Assembly: GCA_026826555.1 (NCBI GenBank)
Contig: JAKSZT010053769.1
Coordinates: 4,308,505-4,372,504 of the forward strand
DNA length: 64,000 bases
Source: Tolypeutes matacus
Taxonomy: Eukaryota; Chordata; Mammalia; Cingulata; Chlamyphoridae
Direction: 5' to 3'
The notes under the pieces were generated by a model. It searched no databases and had not been told where the DNA came from. It was given only the letters and a program-made list of their open reading frames with translations. Shown here piece by piece: positions 24,621 through 36,502 of the stretch. Numbering within the stretch: the first letter of the stretch is position 1; each line of letters begins with the position of its first letter. A program made the position numbers and the translations under genes.

Positions 24621-25224
24621 AAATATAAACTTCACTTGGATGAATTAAGTTTCTGTGCTACAGATGAATATGTAATTAACACATTATTGCTAGGAATGTT
24701 CTTTGTATGGCCTTATTTTTAATAATGTCATTATTTTTATCATTTTCTCAAGTGCTGCCAAAAATTCATGCTGCAGGTATGACATAACTATTTGTTAAAA
24801 AATAGATTAATATGGATAAAGAAAAATTTAAAACTACTTTTGAGATACTATCACTGTTATGAAACTTTTTTGCTTAGAAGAATAAAAAAATGTGTTATCC
24901 ACTGCAGTGATCATGGGTCTTATATGGCAGAATTAGAATAATCTCATTAAAATGAAATAGCATTATTAAGACAAGTAATCTTGTACATCCTCTAAATATG
25001 AGTACTTTCTATTCACTGTAATTCCTGGAATTTGTTATTTGGAATGATCTGGTAGATTGCAACTGTCATAAATATGTCAAACACTATTTGAATTTGTATA
25101 TCTTCATGGATTATATTATGCAGAATAAAAAATGAGTAATAATAACAAGAAAATAGTCATGGGACCTGTCTAAAGGAGTTTATATATTTTTTAAGCTCTC
25201 ATCATTTTCAGGATGAATGTTATG
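24621..25224. other. Unique AT-rich sequence
   Basis: No repeat, exon or RNA gene was recognised. Confidence 0.4.
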
Positions 25225-25228
25225 GTGC

Positions 25229-25834
25229 TGAGGCAGGTAATTACGGAATAAAGAGATAAATCTAGGACCCGGCAGAAAAACCACGGCCATAAAACATGTG
25301 GCTATGGGAACCCTCCCTGAAGGGAAGACCATTCAGGATGGCTGCTGGAAGAACCTCGTGAGAATTCCCCATTTAGAATGGGATTTCTACCAGGATCAAG
25401 GAAAAGCTCTGGATATTCTCAAGGGGCCTGGCCATTGGGCCCTCCGGGGTAATTGATGGGTGGGGTAACCAATCAAAACAAGGAACAGCTGGGACTCCTC
25501 CCCCAAACTTTAAAAAGGGGCAAAATAATTAATGGTTTAAAAAGCAAGCACAGAAACTAAATCAGCCTGTTTTGCCCTTTCTCTCCCTGCCCAGATTAGC
25601 ACGCAAGTAAACCTGGGGACTTGTGATCTGTGATGGGGACTTGTAGTCTGTAAATCAGTCCTTTTTACCCCTTTTTAGCCCTTTTCCTCTCTCCACTTGA
25701 GACCCATAATCTGTGATTTACTCCCATTTCTCTTCTTTCATTTTCTTAATGAACTACTGGCGTAACTGAATTGGAGTGTACTTAAAATTCTTTTTTTGTA
25801 ACGTAGCCGAGAACCTAGAGAAAATCTGACAACA
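25229..25834 (+). repeat. Solo LTR of a class I (ERV1-like) endogenous retrovirus
   Basis: The 606-bp block starts TGAGGCAGGTAA and ends CTGACAACA and is flanked by the perfect 4-bp duplication GTGC (25225-25228 and 25835-25838), the size usual for gammaretrovirus-like integration. Promoter-like signals lie in the expected order for plus orientation: a CCAAT box in 'aaccaatcaaaac' near 25470, then TATA-like 'ctttaaaaagggg' near 25508. A pyrimidine-rich R/U5-like half with repeated 'gacttgt...tctgt' phrases follows. No internal retroviral sequence is attached, so the provirus was probably lost by LTR-LTR recombination. Confidence 0.82.
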
Positions 25835-25838
25835 GTGC

Positions 25839-28800
25839 CTGACATAGTTTTATAGTAGGCATAATAATTGGAGAATGGAGTCTTTGGCAATAAGATCTTC
25901 TAGTTTTATAATCTAAATAAATTATTAAATTTGTTTCTTTAATGTTGTATGACAGACTTTACTTTCTTTTATCTATTGTAATATCCGTATGAGAGAATCA
26001 ATGTGCTACTTATTTAATAGTAGTTCAATTATACATACATTGTTTTAAAATAGTCTATAAAGAAAAAAGTAAACCCATTTACACAAAAGCTAGTGACTGT
26101 CTTTTTCAAATTTGAGACTTGCATTATAAGCACATCTAACCTTGGTTTAGCTAATAAATTCATTTTTTTAAGTCTTCCTGTTTATGTAGTTTTAGTCTCT
26201 TAGCTAAGATTCGGTAAAGTGAAATCCCTAGCATTGTAAACATATTAACTTGTATATAAACAGGAAGATTCAAAGGAGGTTCGCTAGACCAAGGGCTAGA
26301 CCTGCTTATAAATTATAGTCTTCGATTATAAGAGAAAACATCATTAGATTTGGTGCATTTGCCAGAAAAATCTAGATAGTTTTATTTTGCTCAGGTTTTC
26401 TTTCTTCACCATGGAAGAAGATAAAAACTGAACTGTTTTTTTTTTACACCAGTGAAAAACATCCTAAGAACAGGTATAGAATAGACCTAAATACATACCC
26501 CCCAGAGCCAAGGAAGAAGTCAAGGAGATAAAATTGCATTTTACTCTGCTAAAACAAACAGCTTTTTGGAAGATTTTCTTCAGTGTGCAAAAAAAACAAG
26601 ACTATGCGAAATTCACAAGGTTAGTTAGGGTGAGCATATTTCAGAGGGTTTTTAAACTTTGAAAATGTGTAAATCCTAAACTATATGCTAGGGTAAATTA
26701 TCCAGCCAGAGCTATTTTGGTTGTTTATTTGTGGGGGTATGTAACATCAAAAATGCTGTTACTGACTTAAGGTAGTTTGCTCATTGTGAGGGTTTATTAT
26801 AAAATATCATGTCAGTCATTTGAATGATGGTTTTTTTAAGGTATTATTTGCTATGATAAAATGACTAGTATGCTGGTACTTAACTTCAACATTATTGGGT
26901 AGAATCAGAGATACCAATTGCAGTTTTCTAACAAATATGTTCTCTGAAGAGTTCAGTGGTTAAACGAGACATTTTAAACCTGCATCCTTAGATGCCAGTG
27001 CATGTTATTTTAACCAACTCAGGGAAGTGGTATATGTGTTTTCCATGCAGTTATGGGAGTATTTAAATTACTCTTCTTCCATCCGTGGGAACCTTCCTAT
27101 TGTCTTCCCTAGGTACATTAGTCATATTCTTTATTTCATTAAATGTCATACCTATCAGGGAGAAGACAAGAGTTCCTATGGACAGTCTAGCTCAGTGTAA
27201 CCTATGTTAACTTTAGGTTATGGAAGTTCTACTTATCTCTTTCTTAGTTTCTATCTATTCCTTTCATATACAACTGCTTCTAGCTAAATAAAAATAACTT
27301 CAGTTGACTTTTGTATTGGTAGCAGGAGTAGAAATGGTCTCTGTAATGGTAGCAGCCAAAGATTAAGTAGGTTGCCTCAAAGTACTGATGGCAGATAAAA
27401 TTGTTTTCATAAGTTTAAAACAGAAATAGATTCTTCATCTGTGTATTTGTGCAATGGTGATGTGAACTGTTCTGTTAAAAGTTTTTGGCTAAACTAGTTA
27501 TAAGGTTCAGTTATTTGGACTGGCCAACTCTTATGGCAAAATTCACTTTATTCTGTTTTTCATACAAGTCTATCTTCATGATGGCACAATCTTATCAGCC
27601 AAAGAAAAAACATCAGCCAACGTTTGGAGATTTTCTCAGGTATGATACTTTTTCAGTAATCCTCATCAAAGTTGAAAAATTGGCCTTGACATGTGGGAGT
27701 TTTATTACCATGTAAAGCCTGTAAAATTTCAGGTTTCTGCTTAGCTGGTGTATCATTGTCTTTTAGACAGTGATGCATAGCAAAACTTTCATTGCCCTTG
27801 AAACTTGGCTCTTGAACTGTAATATGAAACAAACAGCTGGGCTCACAATAAGAAGATATGATTGAAAAGGCATCTTCATGAATGTAGTAATTGAAAATAT
27901 ATGACTTCATTTCATATATTTATGGCAATTTACTGCATCTTTACAGTAAATATACTTGGATGGCTATAAGCCTTTCAGATATGGTCATGGATCACTGAAT
28001 GTTGAGATTGGTTCATTCTTGCACATAGATTAAATAATGGTTATATGTGTGTGTATGGTGTCTGTGGTAAAATGAAAAATAAATAAAACTAAATTGTAGT
28101 TAAAGTTGGCATCAGGTCTGAAATTGTGAATACTCTGTGACAGGCTTTAGGACTTAAATTTCCTGCAAGAAGGACAAAAATGTACAAAGGAAATAATTGT
28201 AAGACATGAGAGATTCCAACAGGGGATACGTGCCTTATTCAATGCTCTGTGTGTTTCTGTAATGGAAAATCAAGGCTCTTTTAATTTGTTCATTCTCTCC
28301 TTTTTAAATCAGGAAGAGGAAGGGAGTAATATTGACCAAGGTCGGGGTCAAAATGGATTCCTCAGAGGCATTATGGGATAGCACCACCAGGCACAGATCT
28401 TTATATATGAAAATGAAGAAAGTTTAAAGTTCAAATGTTTGTACATGGCTTATTAGATTCTTTCTTTTTTGAATTTGGCCTTTCTCTTGAGATTAACTCT
28501 CATTTTAGATTCACTTTCTTTTTTTCTCTCAGAAGCTAAAGGGGGGACCCTTGAGCTTCCTCCTTTCTTGGAGGACACAACTTGCCCCTCATTCCCACAG
28601 TCAACCCAGTGGGCCTATGCTAAGCCTAGCAGAAAGCAGACGGGTTGAACAGTAGAGATGACTATTCATGGCCTGAGGGAGAAATGTTCTCTTCTTTGGC
28701 AGGCTTTTTCTTAGGTTCGTCCTTTCTCATTTCTTCTCTTTCAGACATCCAGTGGGCCTAGATTAGGGTGTGAGCTGAGGGAAATGGGACTGAGGGAGCT

Positions 28801-28961
28801 GTTCAGTCCCTTTCTAGAGAAGACTTAGGCCTGTGTTTATCCTAAAGGAGCACATTGCTTGTCCAGTCAAACCAAGCTTGCCATGGCTAGGAATTTCATA
28901 TGTTTGGATCAAAGCCTGTACTTTGGATTTTAGATGTCCTTTTTCTTGGTACAAACACATA
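25839..28961. other. Unique AT-rich sequence, no confirmed gene
   Basis: This is the longest stretch without a recognised repeat. Two weak coding hints exist. A splice-like bounded open segment lies at 27570-27638 on the plus strand, and an 85-codon open frame at 27653-27910 on the minus strand has an in-frame stop upstream. Neither matches a protein I know. Two pyrimidine tracts ending in CAG (near 28540 and 28744) each precede a 'cagtgggcct' phrase. I do not call a gene. Confidence 0.4.
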
Positions 28962-29240
28962 CACACATTTTTTTTTTTTTTCTTTTCTCCACATTTCTTT
29001 TTTTTAAAAACAATTTATTGAAGTATATCATTCATACATGAACATACATAAACAAAAAGTATTCAGTAAACATTGTGAACTTACAAAATAAACATGCAAA
29101 ACATCTTACAGGGCTCTCACACATCACCCCACCACAAAGACTTTGCATTGTTGTGAAACATTTGTTAACAAAGTATGAAAGAGCATCATCAAAGTATTAC
29201 TGCTAACTATAGTACATATCTTACTTCCCTATACTTTTTT

Positions 29241-29716
29241 TTTTAAGGATTTATTTATTTACTTTTACCCATTTTTACCCCCCTTCCCTGGTTTTGCTGT
29301 TTTTGTATCCATTTGCTGGGCAACTTTCTGTGCCCATTTCCTACCCTCTCTTCTCATCCTTTTAACTGGGATTCGATCCTCGGAAACTCTGATGTGGGAG
29401 AGAGGCATCCTACCGCCTGTGCCACCTTAGTTGCAGGTTTTTTTGGCACGTTTTGCCTTGGCTCTCCCTTGTGTCACTTTCCTGTTATATCATCATCTTG
29501 CTGCATGGCTCGCCAGGCCTGATGGCGCACCCGCACACAGGGCCTGGTGGCACACCCACTCACGGGGTCTGGTGGTGCACCCGCGCACGGGGCCTGGTGT
29601 CCCGTGCACTTTGTATATTTTCCCTTTTTAAATTTTTATCAGGAGGTCCTGGGGTTCGAACCTAGGTCCCTCCATATGGGAGACGGATGCCCAACCATTT
29701 GAGCCACATCTGTCCT
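29241..29716 (-). repeat. Two-headed tRNA-derived SINE block in composite copy 1
   Basis: On the minus strand the first head begins GGACAGATGTGGCTCA and carries a perfect box B-like GGTTCGAACC. A GC-rich spacer with repeated 'gggtgcaccaccaggcccc'-type units (about 29515-29600) follows, then a second head with box B-like GATCGAATCCC (about 29370) and an A-rich tail read as T-run at 29238-29252. This is the dimeric DAS-like architecture. Confidence 0.75.
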
Positions 29717-29825
29717 CCTGCTATATCTCTTAAGGTTGACTAAAGATACCTAGAGTTACAGTCATTTCCCATACAGGATGGTCATATAATAAATCAGGCT
29801 TAGTTTATCACCAGCATTCTAAAAA

Positions 29826-29854
29826 CCAGACCTAGGGAGAGAAACTAGGTCTGG
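29826..29854. repeat. Perfect 10-bp hairpin in composite 5' domain, copy 1
   Basis: CCAGACCTAG (29826-29835) and its exact reverse complement (29845-29854) enclose a 9-nt loop. The same hairpin is perfect in the second copy at 58751-58779, although the loop differs by a base. Confidence 0.8.
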
Positions 29855-31211
29855 GGACACATGCGTGGTTTCTAATATAGCGAATGTTTAGCCTACCCTG
29901 ATTATCACAAAATCAGGACAGCGACAATATTCACATCATACATTTGTAAAACATAAGAGATATGTTAGAGTGGGTAAAGCTATGACAAGCAGTCATTAGA
30001 GAACTCAGTAATCATAGCTACCTCTTGCTACTTTAGACACAATATTAGTATCATGTAACCCTCTCTAATAGAACTTTTTTTTTTGGTAGCAATTGGCAGA
30101 CTTTAATATTCAAGAAAAATTAAGTCCTTCATACACATTAAAAATATAGGAAATTTCATGCAGACATGAAACTTCCAATTCTGCCTTTGGGGTAACATTT
30201 AGAATGAGAGTTTCATATAAATTCAGTACAATTTACAGTTCCCAAACTTCATAATTGTATACTGTAATTTATACAGCTTCTCTTTATATTTTACATACCC
30301 CATGTTACTCACTTGATTAACATAACCTAGCTGCATTGCTTCAGCTCATGGAAATAAAAATTTAAAAATAAAATAAAAAGGCAAGCACAATGACATATTT
30401 CTTTCCCACTTTATGAAAATGAATGAAAATATTTGTATAGAAAGCTAACTTAAGGGGAAAAGTTTATCTACTTTATTAGCTAGGACTAAACATAAGAAAT
30501 GCAAAATTAAATAAATCCTCCAATGACACTTCTATTGATTGATAACACATTTTCAAGTTTAGAAAGTATTAACTATAAAAACTGTAAGAAAAAAGGTGAA
30601 GCAAAGTACACAGAACATTTTAAAAAAGAATATTCATGATACAAGGGAAAATGAAAAACAAATAAAAAAACTGATTTCAGAATTAACCAAAATATGTTTT
30701 AATTTAAAATATAAGTAATTTATTAAAGAATAAATCCTGATAGCAAAAAATTACATGTAATGAAGCCAACTTGTGGGTATCAAACTGCTTTTGCCTCTAT
30801 AAGAAAAACAGATTTGTTTTGATACTAGTTGTAAAAAGAAAGTGAACACTAGTCAGTGAATAAAGCATTTTTAAATTACTCAAAAAGAGCATGCATTTCT
30901 TTCCTTTCAATTATTATTTTTTTTTCTAATTCTTAGGCTCCTTTTAAGTCTCTTTTATTTCCCTAAAAACCAAAATAAATTTTTTGTTTTTTTTTGTTTT
31001 TTCTTGCAATTAATTTCAATTTCATTCATGTAGGTAATGAGAATTCTCACCAAATGAACATCTGCCAAGTACTGAGGGACATAAAAAAGAGAAATAATTT
31101 TAAGAAAACAAAACAGGTTACTGACTTCCATTATTTCTCAAGTCAAATTAACTCCAGGGAATCGTTTACTGCATAATGGAATTAAAAGGTCACAAAAGCT
31201 CCCTCACTGTA

Positions 31212-31863
31212 TGTATTAGTTAGTTAAAAGGGGTACTGATGCAAAGTACCAGAAATCTATTGGCTTTAATAAAGAGTATTTATCTGGGGTAGAAGCATAC
31301 AGTTACAAGTCCCTAAAGAGTCTAACTCAAGGTACCATAAGAGGTACTTCCTCACCCAGAGTCTGTTACCATGTATTGAAGCAAGATGGCAGCCATGTCT
31401 GCGAGGGTTCAGCCTTTCTCTTTCCTCTTAAGGCTCTGTGGGCCCAGCTCCTTCCTATCTCAGCTGTAGGCTGGCATAAGGCTCGTCTCTCTTCCTTGGG
31501 CTCATTTCTTTCCCAGCTAAGCTGCTCTGCTCTCTCCACAAGGCCAATTGTAAACTATCAGGTGAATGGATCATCTCTACCTTCCTTTTCCTTGTCTATG
31601 GAGCTGTCTCTCTTGCTTTTTGTATCTACTTCTGTGTTCTTAATTGAGCGTCCGTTTATATAGTCCACCAAAGGGGCAGGAACTCACCCCTGTGTGTCCT
31701 AATGATGTGGTTGAATCAAAGTCCTAATCTCGATTTAATCAAGTAAATGTAAAGCCTTTGGATTTAAATCATTCAAAGGGTATCGTGCCCAGAGAAACAG
31801 ACTAGTTTATAAACATAATCAATATCTCTTTCTGGAATTCATAAATAATGTCAAACTGCCACA
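31212..31863 (-). repeat. MaLR-like solo LTR in the CARNMT1 pseudogene 3'UTR
   Basis: On the minus strand it reads TGTGGCAGTTTGAC to AACTAACTAATACA, with a TATA-like 'gactatataaacg' and, near the 3' end, 'ctaccccagataaatactcttta' and 'tttctggtactttgcatcag'. The same terminal phrases occur in the LTRs at 13964-14392 and 52808-53365, so this is one family. The flanks CTGTA and ATGTA agree at 4 of 5 positions. It interrupts the 3'UTR and so is younger than the pseudogene. Confidence 0.75.
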
Positions 31864-33761
31864 ATGTATTTTACTGAAGGTCCTACTAGTAGGATGCCAA
31901 CTCATGTTGTGACTCTCCCTACCCAAGTAACACTAAAGAACTAAGAACTTTACAAAGTTTTTCTATTAAAAAATGACATTTATCCTACCAGCACATTATT
32001 ATGATTAAGTCCATCAATTAAAATCTCCAAAGAGGTCTTTTTATGCAGTCACAATCATCTGTGAAAATACCCAACAAGAGTACTTCCTTTTCTCCAAGAA
32101 AAGGATAAAACATTGTATTAGTTATCTCTACTTTCCAAGCAACTGGAAACTGAATAAGGAAACACACAGGAAAACTCCCTCCAATAAAGATCTGCTAGAA
32201 GTAGGCATTTAAAGCAGCATATTTTAAGATCCAGCTGTCAGGGAACAAAATTGGTGTTAATCTGAAATCACATTAATGGCTGCTGCTTACATGAAAACAC
32301 AAACCATGGGCAGTAATTTATCCCTGAATTTCATATTTAAAATTTCCCCACCTTAAAACCATTTTGACAGTTTCTACTAGCATATAATTTTTTTTAACGA
32401 GAAAAGTGCTTGCTTTTGTAATCCAGATACTCTAAAGACATTATTGTAAATATCACACTGACAAACTCTGTTCGTTAGTAGTTTCAAATACTATTATTTT
32501 TCCATTTTACTAGTACTACTTTGAGCATTACCTCTAATAAAGGCTTTTATGCCTCACTTAGGATTCTGAGATCTCAAACATTCCAAAGTGATCCAATGAT
32601 GAGTTTGCTTTCAAAAAGTTTTCAGTTAAGTGTTGCCATAAAGGAATTACTATTTTCTCAGATTTCCTGAATGCATTTTACTGGCCTGTGATGCTCTTAA
32701 ACTTAGCATTTTATAAAAATGAAATATTTGATGCTTCTCTTTTTAGCTAAGCTAGAAAAAGGAAAATCAAATAATTTGAATAATCAAAGAATAGACTTAT
32801 GTCCAAAATGAATAAGTCCCAGTTCCAAATGTTGAATGTGACAGAGGATCCTTAGATTCTCTGCAATGGGTACAAAATAAAAAGGGAGACTATTATGGGC
32901 TTCAATACTATTACTCATTAACATGGCAGACTTGCAACAGGACAGCTTCATGAAGATACTGGAGATAAGGTTTTTTTCTGCTGAAAGATAAAATTCTGTG
33001 CTTCAAGGAAAAAAGTATACTTGAAGACATTTCCTCCATTTTTACCTGTGTAGTACAAATATGCATGGCATATATTTCTGGAAAAGCAATGAACATATTT
33101 TAAGAAAATAGACACTATTTTGAAATTTTGTTAGGTACCACTGATTTGAGTTTTTGTCTTGTCATTACTGATGGTTGATTTTGAGTTATTTCAGCATTTG
33201 TTCTTATTAAAAAATTTTTTCCTGGTGATAACACTTGAGACAATTATTATAGTTTACACAGCACAAACAAGATACATTCATAGTAGTATTTCATCATGGA
33301 GAGATCATTCACAGTATATGTTGATAAGACATTCTTTTTCCACTTCTACCTGGAATCCATACTGCAGAACATTTTTCTCTTTGTAGCTCAATTCTATGGA
33401 AAGTTCATTTATCAAATTTTCAAAACAGAGGACCTAATTTATCCAAATTCCACCTGGCTTAAGTATTTTCCATATTGTATCAGTATGCTCAATTACATTA
33501 TGAGCTGTGTCTATGAAGAAACAGGTAGCAATACAGCCCCAGGTATTGTGTTTTGAATATATGTCCTGAAAATCTCTGGCCATCATAGAAAAGTTAGAAC
33601 TAGAAGGAAGACTGTGGGAGTCAAAATCAGGGGGAAAATATTTGTCAAATTTGGTCAGCTGTTCTTCTGGTTATTGCTAAGCTGATGGATCCAAGGATAA
33701 AGCTTATATTTATTAATTTCAGATCATCTGTTAAGGACAAAGTTAGAATAAAAGAGTATTA

Positions 33762-33796
33762 AAAAAAAACAAACAACAACAACAACAACAAAAACT
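33762..33796. repeat. (CAA)n microsatellite in the pseudogene coding region
   Basis: An A-run followed by repeated CAA units on the plus strand (TTG on the sense strand) interrupts the CARNMT1-derived frame between the segment coding for EWSF and the segment coding for SNFVLN. It is a post-insertion expansion. Confidence 0.75.
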
Positions 33797-34549
33797 CCAT
33801 CCATTTCCTTGATAAGCATAATCTAGCATAGCTATTTTCCAAGCCAGTCTTCCTAGTCCAGCGCCAGGTATTTACTTTAGAAGGATCCCATTTCTTTTTT
33901 GGAAAAATTTTAAAAATTTATTTAATGATTGGCTGGTAGCAGGCATCCCCCTCTGCTTTCCCAGTTTCACTCCAGTTTCTTGTAAACTGTTTCAATGTGG
34001 ACTTTAACTTATCCATGTCAAAGATAGATGCTGGCAGTCTTTCCATTCCTATCTTCTCCATATTCTTTATTTTCAAACTTATGGATGCAATCATTCATAT
34101 GGTCATAAGTATTTCTTGATTATGATCAGTGCATTTCTGGATCTTATCCAAACGAAGAAGACACTGAGGAGGTAGTTTCTATTGATTAGCTGGAAGTGAT
34201 CGAAATTGTCTTCTTGGTTGGTTCACTCATTCATGCATACTGGTGCCGTAGTAGTGGAACGCAATAACGATCTTCCAGAAGTGCTCACTCCTCCTTCCTC
34301 CTCCGTGGTACATGTGTTGGCCTCCAAAACTACCAAGGCTGATCCCAAACGTATGCGGGAGAACTGCACTTCCACCACTTCACTCCACGGGTTCCCACCT
34401 GCCTTGGGGCGGTGGTAGGGGCCCTTCATCACTGCCATGGCCCTTGGCCTGGCTGGCTTGCATCTAGCCTCTCAAAGAACTTTATGGCACTTAACACTTT
34501 TTTTTTTTTTTAATCAGTTTATGCTTGCAAACACCCAAGCTTTATCTTC

Positions 34550-34995
34550 TGTTGTGGATTGAATCATGTTCCCCTTTCTCCCTCAAAGACAAGTCCTTCC
34601 CCAGTCTTGTGGGTGTCAGCCCATTTGTAAATAGGGTCTTTGAAGATGTTATTAAAGTGAGGACAGACTGGATCAGGATATGGATGTAAACTCATTTGTA
34701 AACAGGATTTTCAAAGATCCTGTTAGGATGAGTCCAAATGGAATCAGAGAGGACCTTAATCCAATGTGACTGGAGTCCTTATAAGCAGAGGAGATTTGAA
34801 CACAGAAGTAGTAAGAGGAAGAAGGAGACAGATTACCATTTGATGGAAGCCAAGGTTAAGTTATGGATTACTGGTAAGCTACCAGCAGAATGCTATAGAT
34901 CCATGGATTTTGGACTTCTATCCCCCAAAACTGTGAGACCATAAATTCCTATTGTTTAAGCCAACTAGTCTGCAGTATTTGTTATGGTAGTACCA
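34550..34995 (+). repeat. 5' LTR of the MaLR provirus
   Basis: It starts TGTTGTGG. It is about 80 bp longer than the 3' LTR because a segment around 'cccatttgtaaatagggtctttgaagatgtt' is repeated with changes ('ctcatttgtaaacaggattttcaaagatcctgtt'). Its last ~20 bases, compared with the 3' LTR, are missing or diverged. Confidence 0.78.
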
Positions 34996-36502
34996 GAGAG
35001 TGGGGTGTTGCTGTAACAAATACCACAAACAAACATTAAAGTGGCTTTAGAATTGGGTAATGGGTTAAGGCTGGAAGATTCTGAGGGACTTGATAGAAAA
35101 ACCCTACATTGTCTTGAGGAGATTGTTGATAGCGATATGGACATTAAAGGCAATTCTCGGTGAGGGCTCTGAAAGAAGTGATGAGAGCTGTAGAGAAAAC
35201 CTCTCATCTTCAAGAATACATAAGTCTTCATGAGCAGAATCTTGGTAGCTTTAAGAACATTAAAGATGTTCCTGGCAAGGCCATAGAAGGAAATGAATAT
35301 GTTATTAAAAACTGGAAGAAATGTATCATTGTTATAAAGTGGCAGTGAATTTGGAGAAATTGTGTTCTGATGTCAGATGGAAGGCAGAACTTGTAAGTGA
35401 TGAACTTGAACATTTAGCTAAGAAGATTTCTAACAAAGTGTGGAAGGTGCATCCTGGTTTCTCTTTGCTGTTTATAGTAAAATCAGAGAGGAAAGAGATA
35501 AATTGAGGACTAAAATGTTAAGCAAAAAGGAACCAGCACTTGATGATTTGGAAAATTTTCAGCTTATCCAGATAGTAAGCTCTGAGACTTACTATCTCAG
35601 AAGTGGCTCCAACAGGGCCCTCCTTGAGTTCCCAGAAGGGTGAGTCCCCAGTGAACAGAGCTCTGCATGAGGATGTGGCTGAACAACTGTTTGCTAAGGA
35701 GATTAGTCATTTGACTCAGATATAATCAACCATTTCAGAGGAAGTCAGTAATGGAGATACAATTATTGAGGAAAGATCTAGGGAAGATCCTTTTGTTTGA
35801 TGGCTGAGACACCATTGGAGTGCATGGAATTTTGTATCAGCAGAAACACTGCCAGCCTAGAATCAAAGGTATAGAGATGGGTTGAAATGACTTCAAGGGT
35901 AGCATCATGAAAACAGAGGTATGAGTTGAAGAGATCTACTTAGGGTTGAAGAGATTTTCCTGGTGTTTGAAGAGGGTGGGGCTTCCACCCTGACATTTGG
36001 AGATTTAGAGGGCCTGTAGCTTCTGCCTTGGCATTGAGAAAGAGTGTGGCTTCTCAGAGAGGGTGAGGCCACTGCCCAGTGCTTGGAGGAAGCTGTGCTA
36101 CCACTCCAGCAGGCCCAGAAGACAAAGCATGAAGCCACATATTACTCTCATACTTTGAAATCTAATGGATTTTGCCCTCATGGGTTGTGGACTTGTTTGA
36201 GACCCATGACCCCCATTTTTCTTTCAATTTATTCCTTCTAGAATGGGGATGTCTATCCTATGCCTGTCCTACCATTGTATCTTGGAAATAGATAATTCAT
36301 TTTCTAGGTTTCACAAGTCCACAGATGGAGAGGAATTTTTCCCCAGGTTGGATCACTTCCATAAATGTTTTTGATGAGAGTTTGGTCTTAGAATTGTTAC
36401 AAGGCTTTTGGGATTTTGGGATGGGATGAATGTATTTAGTATGTGGAAGAACATGTCTTTTCATTTATATGTATATTTTAAATTTTTATACAAAGGGCAG
36501 GC

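Larger units (their letters stand above)
28971..29936 (-). mobile_element. Composite retroposon, copy 1 (5' domain + SINE + L1 tail)
   Basis: Read on the minus strand it consists of a ~220-bp 5' domain (29717-29936), a two-headed tRNA-derived SINE block (29241-29716) and an L1-like 3' tail (about 29005-29238) ending in an impure A-tract. The same three parts, with the same junctions and the same 5' end, recur at 57931-58861. Flanking direct repeats are decayed: CACACATTT at 28962-28970 and CATACATTT at 29937-29945 (one mismatch). No open frame spans it, so it would depend on L1 machinery for movement, in the manner of SVA elements. It could also be a known composite repeat that I cannot look up. 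Confidence 0.7.
30075..34467 (-). pseudogene. CARNMT1: Processed pseudogene of CARNMT1 (carnosine N-methyltransferase 1)
   Basis: This is an intronless copy of the whole mRNA. CARNMT1 is the SAM-dependent enzyme that methylates carnosine to anserine. Minus-strand translation, with frameshifts, gives YGTSMHE (near 34250), [13 protein letters not shown] (near 34005), the SAM-binding [10 protein letters not shown] motif (near 33850), [20 protein letters not shown] (near 33510) and [12 protein letters not shown] (near 33455). The coding remnant is about 33255-34440; the rest to the left is 3'UTR. It ends with an ATTAAA signal at 30102-30107 and a poly(A) tract read as ten T at 30075-30084. Decayed direct repeats flank it (CCTCTCTAATAGAAC near 30059, CCTCTCAAAGAAC at 34468). 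An LTR at 31212-31863 splits the 3'UTR. The coding part carries stops, a deletion before the SAM motif and a triplet expansion. Identification rests on remembered family sequence. Confidence 0.88.

Noticed and set aside
28520..28760. Two acceptor-like sites followed by a repeated 'cagtgggcct' phrase
   Set aside because: No open reading frame of useful length follows either, and no donor site at plausible distance stands out.
29313..29665. Several plus-strand open frames of 66-70 codons
   Set aside because: They read the antisense of the SINE block; the GC-rich 'gggcctggtggcacacc' repeats create open frames in more than one phase.
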